Below are positions 58,201 to 64,000 of a DNA stretch of 64,000 nt, piece after piece (position 1 is the first letter of the stretch; the number at the start of each line of letters is the position of its first letter). The translations under genes and the position numbers were made by a program. The notes beneath the pieces are model-generated. The model had not been told where the DNA came from, ran no database searches, and worked only from the letters and a program-made list of their open reading frames with translations. Source of the DNA: Zygnema cylindricum (lineage: Eukaryota > Streptophyta > Zygnematophyceae > Zygnematales > Zygnemataceae); the NCBI GenBank assembly GCA_037447655.1, contig JBBHKE010002415.1, positions 1-64,000 of the forward strand, read 5' to 3'.

Positions 58201-61200
58201 AAACGTAAAAAAACAAATAGGCAAGCATCGATAAAGAAAAGCAATGCAACTAAGTTAACACCCCCTTGCAAGTTGTGAAATCTGATGAAGTGACGAAGGC
58301 GATCGTGAAGTCGATGATGGAAGGGCTTAATGTGGAAATCCACGTTCGGGAGTTGGTGAGCAAGTACAGGAATGAGAGGTCCACGTTCTCTTGGGTAAAG
58401 TGATAGCGGATGTCGCTACACCTCATCGGGTGATGGGTCTAGATTCTTTAGGGTTTTTTGTATGACTTTGCAACATTAGAGGATGTTTATAAAAACTGTC
58501 CCCGACCAAATAATTTCATATCTGGAAACCTATTGGCTAGATTGTCGTAGTTGGGTTTGTTGACTACGCCTGTGGGTTCATAATTTTAGTTAAACATACC
58601 AAGTTGAAGGAACGAGGAAAGATAAAAGATAAGCGAAGTCTTTGCTAGGTTAATGTGCGAACTGGCCGATTGATCCAAGTAGCGCCATTTTACTTTCGCT
58701 TCGTTTTGAACATCGATCTTTGTATTGGCTCATTTCGTGGGATTGTATTTTCTATTTAATGCGTAGGACGTGGAGCTTTTCTTTTGGTCCAGTGCAAATT
58801 TTGTTTCCAAAAGCGCCAGTACGCTTCAGTTGCGCATTCGTCCTCTTGTCTAGTGCTTGTTGACTGTTTGTTTAAAAAATGTTGTTAATTTGTTGTGGAG
58901 CGCGATAGGTTGGCTATTTTGTTCAGTAAGGAAGAAAAACAGAGTTGAGAGAGAGAGAGAAAGAATGTTGTGAGTGTTGTAAGAAAGCCTTTGGATAATG
59001 TATTGATATTGTCCAACTACTTGTGTAATTTTGTGGTGCATGTTGTGTGAGTGAGTGATAGTGTTGAGCTTCCACTGGTGAATTATTCTATTGTTGCGCA
59101 CTCTGATTTGTGTAGCAATTCTATCATCTGATATCGAAGAAGGATAATGCACTAGTACGTTAGTGGTGATTGGAAGGAAATATTGGTTTGTAAGTTTTCA
59201 GATACACTTATGAGTGAGAGTTGCTAAGACAGAATATTTCAAACTGATGTCACTCAATATGTAACGTTGATGGTGTTACAACGTACGTAAAACAAAATTT
59301 CAAATTAGTATCACTCAACATGTGGTCGATAGTGTCACAACGTACGTAAACTAGAATTAATGTGACACTATCTCTACGAAGCAAACACGAGACACGTGTT
59401 AATCTGTAAGTTTTAGGTACAACATTTAAAATATACGTCGTTATGCTCGAAAATCAAGTTCGGATCGATTAGCATCGAAAAATCGGGGATCAAATGAAAG
59501 ACCATGAACAAAAGACGACGTGAGCGCCGACGGGTTTGTTTTATCAGACGGACGACATTACGTCTTGACTACACCGCGAATCGCTAGTGTTGATGTTTTT
59601 TCTGCCACTTAAAACATCTTTTCTCTGTACAAACCTGTCCGATTTTCAATGTGAGACCCCTAATTGGAAGGTAAAAACCCCACCTTTCAACCGCCACGGT
59701 CAGGTCAATAATCCGATAATTGTGTACGGAGAAATGATGTTTTAAGTGACAAAAAAAAACATTAACATTTATTGATATACATGGTGCAGTTTCAAGCACC
59801 ACACTGACACTACACAATTGTTGGAGATGAAGAGTTGTGTTAGTGATATGGACTAGAACAGGCACCTAGTCGGTGGACTTTAAATTTAGATGAATTTCTC
59901 ATAAGATTAAGATTCACTATATTTAGTGATGATCACTTCGTGTATGTAGTATTGTCTTTGTAACCATTTATGTAAATAATTAATTGCTTATTAGCAATTC
60001 ATTAGAGGAAATCGAGAAAGTAAAAAGTTGTTTTGAAATCACGGTTTGAAAAAAACCGTAGATGAAGCTAAGTGATAAAAAGGCAAAAAGGGATCAAAGA
60101 ATTCACTTCATCACATAAAATCATCTTTTTATTCTTATTCCTAATAGAGTCTATAACTTTATTTCTGCCCTCATCTGTTTTGCCATTTGACCAGAAGATG
60201 GAATTGATAATACTAACTGGTACTAATTTGTCACATTGCTTAAATATCAACGACACTAAAAAGACCCATGCTATTAAGTTTGTGTTAGACTGTACCAAAA
60301 AGTGAAACATTATGACCACTTTACACACATTTTTTGTGTTGTAATTCTTGATCACAAAAGTTCAGCAGTTTACAGCTGGCAGCCATAGCACCCAAAAAGA
60401 TTTGCAGAGCTGAATAAAATAGGCATACTAAGCTCATTATGTTTTTTGTGACTTGATTTTGATGACGGACTAGAGTTTGATTCCAACTTTCATCTCTTGT
60501 ACTCTGGTGATTGTTTTCTGATCAACATTGAGTCAACTTTATTATTCGTGGTTCGCCGTTGAGTATGATGTGATTTTCACGTCAGTTTTACCTTCTCAAG
60601 TGTATTTGTTTTATCACTATTGTTTTACCTTCTCAAGTGTATTTTTTTCATCATTATTGTTTTGTTTATCTTTTCATGTGGTTGAAGTTGCTGTATAGAA
60701 GCATTTGCCATTTGTTTGAGCGACTCAGATCAACAATTGTTGTGGTTTCTTTTTCTAGCTAATTATGCCATGGGCCGTCCGACGTACCAGAGCAGCACAG
60801 TAATCCATGATGGAGTCCCATATGAAGCAAATCTTGCAGTTGATGGCGATTCTAATGGAGACTTCTTTGGCAGCAGCTGTTCACACACCTTTGTCAACAT
60901 ACTTAACAATATTGGCGATACTGACCCCTGGTGGATGGTGGACCTCGAGAAGTCCTCGCAAATAGGGAGGGTGGAGCTATGGGGGCGGAATGACTGTTGT
61001 CCGGACAGACTGACTGGGGTTCAAGTATGGGTGGGAACAAGCAACCAAAGGTGGGATAGCAATGGAAACAAAGAGTGCGATCATGCCAATTATTACAATG
61101 GATCATGGGATGGAAGACCCATCACAAAGACATGCTTGACCTCCGCTCGTTACGTATGGGTACGCCTAAGCGGTCAAAATAGAGTCTTAACACTTTGTGA

Positions 61201-64000
61201 AGTTCGTGTTTATGGCTATGGTGAGTTGGAAGATGCTACTTCAAAAAAAACAACCAGAAACGTTGAATCAAATTTTCTATGTTGTCACATTTTTTGAATA
61301 TAACCAATGTTGTAATTACGTGCGAACATAATTTCGTGCATATTATGAGCTTCAAATCAGGTTAGGACAGTGAATTGCAGGAAACAGAGCTTTTTATGCT
61401 CGTCACAAGTTGCCAAGGCATACCCTATGATGCTCGTGTGTATTGGTGTAGTAGTTAAGTGTTTATGGCGATATTTTATCTTCTTGTACTGAGCTCAACT
61501 TGTCCATCTTACCCTAAAAGTTACTCTTAAAATACGTAAAATGTGTCAAAGTGTCGAGGGGTAATAATTTAGAGGTGTGGTAAGGCACAGCGCAATTGTT
61601 GTATTTGTTTTCAGGTTATTTTCTTTCCTTTCATTTGCTTGTTAAAGTATATATTTAACACTTTGTCTGTCAAATCATTTTCACCCTGCAGATGGCCAAG
61701 CGTGCAGAGATATAAAGTTTTCTTACAACAGTTACCGCAACTTGGATGCTCCCGGAAATGACATTGCATATTATTATGCGGACTTTACGTTTTGTCAAAG
61801 AAAGTGCACGGAGGACTGCACCTGTACAGGTTTTAGGATGAAAAATGACCAGGAATGTTGGTTAAAGTCGAACACCGATGGATCCACTCGGAAAGACGTG
61901 GGCTTCGGTTTTTTGTACACAAAAACCCCATGTAGGTGTCTCGTTTACTTATAGAGTGACTCTCCAATCAAGGAATTGGGCCCAGTACTCTGCTTGCTGT
62001 TCTACTACCTTCATCTCATTGTTTGGGAATCATGCATTCATATTGACACCTCTGGTATAAAAAGTTATGATTGATAGTTTAGGTGAAATTATTTTTTTAA
62101 ACCTGTAATTACTATTAGATTGTGCAAAACTTACGTGCTTTCGTTCACGCTTTTTTTCCTCTGGCACATACATAGTGAAAGTTAAAATGTCCTATTAGAC
62201 AAATGTCGCTGACTCCATTCATCTAGTTTTCTTCCCATTATAACAATGGCATGTTATCTAAAGTCTTGAATGGTAAACTTGATGACCAATTTTTCATGAG
62301 TGGATTATTTATAAGCACATGTTCAAGTCGGATGGCAATAGCCTGCGAGGACATGGGTTATTGGTCATGTAATAACCCGGAAATTGGTGCGATGTCGTGG
62401 ACTCCTGAGGGTAATGTGATATGCTAAAATAATTGGATGGATTCTGCTCATCAAGGAAGTCATTTCAGAGGCATTTGGACGATAGTAATATTTTGTTGAA
62501 TAGTCCCCTAGGAAGTTCATTGCGTGATAGTAGAGTTCACGTGCCTATTGGAATCTACTTAGCCAGTGACGTGGTGGTGTATGATATCTTGGTGTATGAT
62601 GTCTTATTGAAAATCCTGCATGTTTCATATTAGAAGTGGTTCATCTTGATTTCGGACATAAAAAACGTGGTCAAAAAGACGCACATATTTCCAACTTGAC
62701 GGGTATCAGGGGTGGCTAATGGCAGATGCGATCGAGGTAGGTGAAACTATGGGCATTTTACCCCTTTAAAACCTCAATATTGTAGATTGTGAAATGTCCC
62801 ACTTCTAGGAACAAATGTTTTTGTGAAAGTAGTTTTAAAACCACCATTGTCATGTCATTTGCTTGCTGCAAAACCAAGTAATGTTTTTCTGTAAATGTCT
62901 TTTTTTGGTTCCAGCCTATTCTCCGCCTCCGCCTCCATACTCTCCTTCACCACCACCTCGCCCTCCTCCTCCATCTCCCCCCAGAAGGCCCATACCAAGT
63001 CCCCCAAGACCACCTCCTCCACCCCCACCTGCACCATCCGGTTTGTTATCAATTCCTTGCCTTGCCGTAGTGCATACTAAGTTTGTAAGGCTGTAGTAAG
63101 GCTTTAATAGTGATGTTGTCACTGTTACGCTATCTAGAATTCAGAGTGACCGTGCCAAGTGTTTTCACTCACAACTGGAAAATCTTCTTGGTCTTTTGTA
63201 TTTTTGAACCCCTCCAATATTAAAAATGTGCGTCTCACGGGCTTGGATAAAGCAAAAAACGATCTTGTCCATAAATCGAGTACTGAGATCGTCTTACGTT
63301 TTATATTATGAGATCGAAAAGAGCAAATAAAGCTCTGAAATTTTATCCTGCTTTATTTTCCTGTATTTCTAGTCAAAGGAGCTTGAACTCTCCAAGCTGT
63401 AGTAGTAGCCCATCCTGCCTCTATATATGAATGGGTGCACCTGTGTTAATTTTATCATCAATAGTTTGATCCCCGATCGAGTATGTAATCGTTTATACAG
63501 GAGCAAGATACCATACATGCTTGTAATTACTTTGTGCTTATCCATTTTCCTTACATTGGTTTTTTTATGTCATTCATCAGATAGCACAGGGTTCACATTT
63601 ACTCAATTTGATGATCCGAAAAAGCTTATCTTTTATGGATCATCTCGACTTGTTTCCTCCCAACTTCAACTTACATATGGTGGCGGCCAAGGTGGACGAG
63701 CATTGTTCAAGGATTCGGTCCCTCTTCTCCGAAAGAATAACACTAATGGATGCGAAGCAGCTTCATTTAACGTGCAATTCTCTTTCCGCATCTACAACGA
63801 CAACAAAACGTGTCATGGCGATGGCTTTGCCTTCACCTTTCTTGCTTCAAACATAGACTTTTCCAAATTGGGAGGGTACGGTGGTTCATTGGCTTTGGCG
63901 TATACAGGTCAACCTGTTGTGGGTATTGTTAGCATTGTTTTTGACACTTATATAAACCCTGGTGACCCTAATGGAAGATACGTTGGCATACGTGAAAACT
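54752..64000 (+). CDS. Secreted/membrane multidomain lectin: PAN-PAN-FTP-PAN-Pro-L-lectin (partial)
   Basis: Predicted extracellular carbohydrate-binding protein, first 671 residues visible. Exons: 54752-55253, 55759-56022, 60759-61220, 61692-61931, 62915-63040, 63581 to the end. All introns are GT-AG and phase 1; exons 2-5 are 264, 462, 240 and 126 nt, all divisible by three. A signal peptide (about residues 1-33, ending VSA) precedes PAN 1 (80-167), PAN 2 (168-255), a fucolectin-type F5/8C domain (256-409), PAN 3 (410-489), a proline spacer (490-531) and a legume-lectin domain (from 532). The ATG at 54713 would add 13 residues before the signal peptide, so 54752 is preferred. Legume-lectin plus proline-rich ectodomains can precede a kinase in plant receptors; whether one follows here is unknown. 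Confidence 0.85.
55759..56022 (+). CDS. Lectin gene exon 2: PAN 2
   Basis: Acceptor GATTCAG|TATGCACG; the split codon becomes GTA (Val), restoring VCTEYVSW, parallel to VCTDSVSW in exon 1. Core CSSICSKDCNCKGFSMTP and ACYLKFF; ends YDLYVKRP, again parallel to exon 1 (NLYVKRA). Donor AA|GTAAGC. A recent tandem copy of exon 1's domain. Confidence 0.88.
57644..58151. mobile_element. M2 element, 508 bp, TA-flanked, in intron 2
   Basis: TA|CACCGTGAATTGCTATTAG to ATCGATTCATGGTG|TA. Shares CACTATTTAAAAA and the other right-end blocks with the copies at 50.6-52.7 kb. Confidence 0.75.
59572..59786. mobile_element. M1 foldback element in intron 2
   Basis: TA|CACCGCGAATCGCTAGTG; inner arms CATCTTTTCTCTGTACA and TGTACGGAGAAATGATG; right end ATGGTG more diverged. 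Confidence 0.78.
59875..60065 (+). pseudogene. Copia RT fragment in intron 2
   Basis: Broken-frame translation gives WTLNLDEFL, SDDHFVYVV, and further on GLKKTVDEAK-like sequence, aligning with QWNLKLDEFL, SSDHFVYVLQG and MKDLGEAK of the copia elements at 25810-26030. The YVDD part is destroyed. Confidence 0.6.
60759..61220 (+). CDS. Lectin gene exon 3: fucolectin-type F5/8C (FTP) domain
   Basis: Acceptor TTCTAG|CTAATTAT; the split codon ACT gives TNYAMGRPTYQSS. A complete FTP/eel-fucolectin-like jelly-roll follows: NLAVDG, SCSHT, PWWMVDLEKSSQIGRVELW, the adjacent cysteine pair NDCCPDRLTGVQVWVG, and the closing RYVWVRLSGQ and TLCEVRVYGYG. Such domains bind fucose in animals and bacteria; the sugar here is unknown. 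Donor ATG|GTGAGT. Confidence 0.88.
61692..61931 (+). CDS. Lectin gene exon 4: PAN 3
   Basis: Acceptor CCTGCAG|ATGGCC; split codon GAT. Core FTFCQRKCTEDCTCTGFRM, ECWLKS and FGFLYTKTP. It repeats YRNLDAPGNDI, the counterpart of FEKMDSPGNNN in exon 2, so it is homologous to PAN 1 and 2 but more diverged. Donor AT|GTAGGT. Confidence 0.87.
61932..62914 (+). other. Lectin gene intron 4
   Basis: No repeats or genes recognised; phase 1, bounded by GTAGGT and TTCCAG. Confidence 0.75.
62915..63040 (+). CDS. Lectin gene exon 5: proline-rich spacer
   Basis: Acceptor TTCCAG|CCTATT; split codon TCC. 42 residues, mostly SPPPP, PPPYSP and PRPPPP motifs, typical of hydroxyproline-rich cell-wall spacers in green algae and plants. 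Donor CCG|GTTTGT. Confidence 0.8.
63581..64000 (+). CDS. Lectin gene exon 6: legume (L-type) lectin domain, runs off window
   Basis: Acceptor CATCAG|ATAGCAC; split codon GAT. TGFTFTQF, a hydrophobic strand with QLQLTYGG and GRALF, ASFNVQFSFRIY, then GDGFAFTFLAS with the conserved sugar-contact Asp, GGSLALAY, and the metal-site strand VFDTYINPGDPNGRYVGI with REN. Intact to the last base. Confidence 0.88.

Larger units (their letters stand above)
56023..60758 (+). other. Lectin gene intron 2 (4.7 kb)
   Basis: Hosts an M2 element (57644-58151), an M1 element (59572-59786) and a copia RT scrap (about 59875-60065). No additional PAN- or lectin-like exon was recognised, but a short unrecognised exon cannot be excluded. 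Confidence 0.7.

Noticed and set aside
60072-60305. 77-codon frame with a hydrophobic segment in lectin intron 2
   Set aside because: No domain match, no fitting phase-1 splice sites at both sides, and it follows directly on an RT fossil.

Overview
The window is nuclear DNA of a repeat-rich streptophyte, that is, a green plant or charophyte alga. Evidence is the split genes with GT-AG introns, Ty1/copia retrotransposons whose primer sites match the anticodon arm of initiator tRNA-Met, a legume-type lectin domain, an extensin-like proline spacer, and abundant TA, CT and GATA microsatellites. A charophyte such as Chara is my guess only; nothing here fixes the species. Only two host genes can be supported. 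Gene 1 (10953-16684, + strand, three exons) is a SAGA-type ubiquitin protease of the USP22/UBP22 class. Its N-terminal zinc finger is interrupted by about 145 low-complexity residues encoded by CCCTAA telomere-like DNA, and its last exon carries an apparent one-base deletion. Gene 2 (54752 to the window end, + strand, six exons so far) encodes a secreted or membrane-anchored multidomain lectin: signal peptide, PAN, PAN, fucolectin-type F5/8C domain, PAN, proline-rich spacer, legume lectin. All five visible introns are phase 1 and every complete internal exon is a multiple of three, a textbook exon-shuffling pattern. The 3' end, where a membrane segment and kinase might follow, is outside the window. 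Layout: 1-3430 is a copia fragment flanked by LTRs of one family in opposite orientations; 3431-5250 is a decayed gag with two zinc knuckles; 5250-10950 is intergenic DNA with microsatellites and foldback elements; 10953-16684 is the protease gene; 16685-21789 is intergenic, with TA-flanked inverted-repeat elements and a CTAAT-type satellite (19840-20635). 21795-47791 is a Russian-doll nest of copia elements. Element C (+, target duplication ACATG) is split by element A (-, TTTAG), and A's 5' LTR is split by element B (-, CCACT). B contains a further element D (-) and 4.3 kb of unidentified DNA. All three 5-bp target duplications are perfect, so the order of insertion (C, then A, then B) can be read directly. 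47797-54700 holds a GATA/GACA and ATTAG satellite that is the reverse complement of the one left of the nest, plus several members of an inverted-repeat family with ends CACCGYGAATCG flanked by TA. From 54752 onward is the lectin gene, whose large second intron contains two of those elements and a scrap of copia reverse transcriptase. In elements A and C the gag start codon lies inside the LTR and the reading frame runs through the primer-binding site; D's LTR carries the same start. In A-family LTRs there is a tRNA-like block on the strand opposite to the element.
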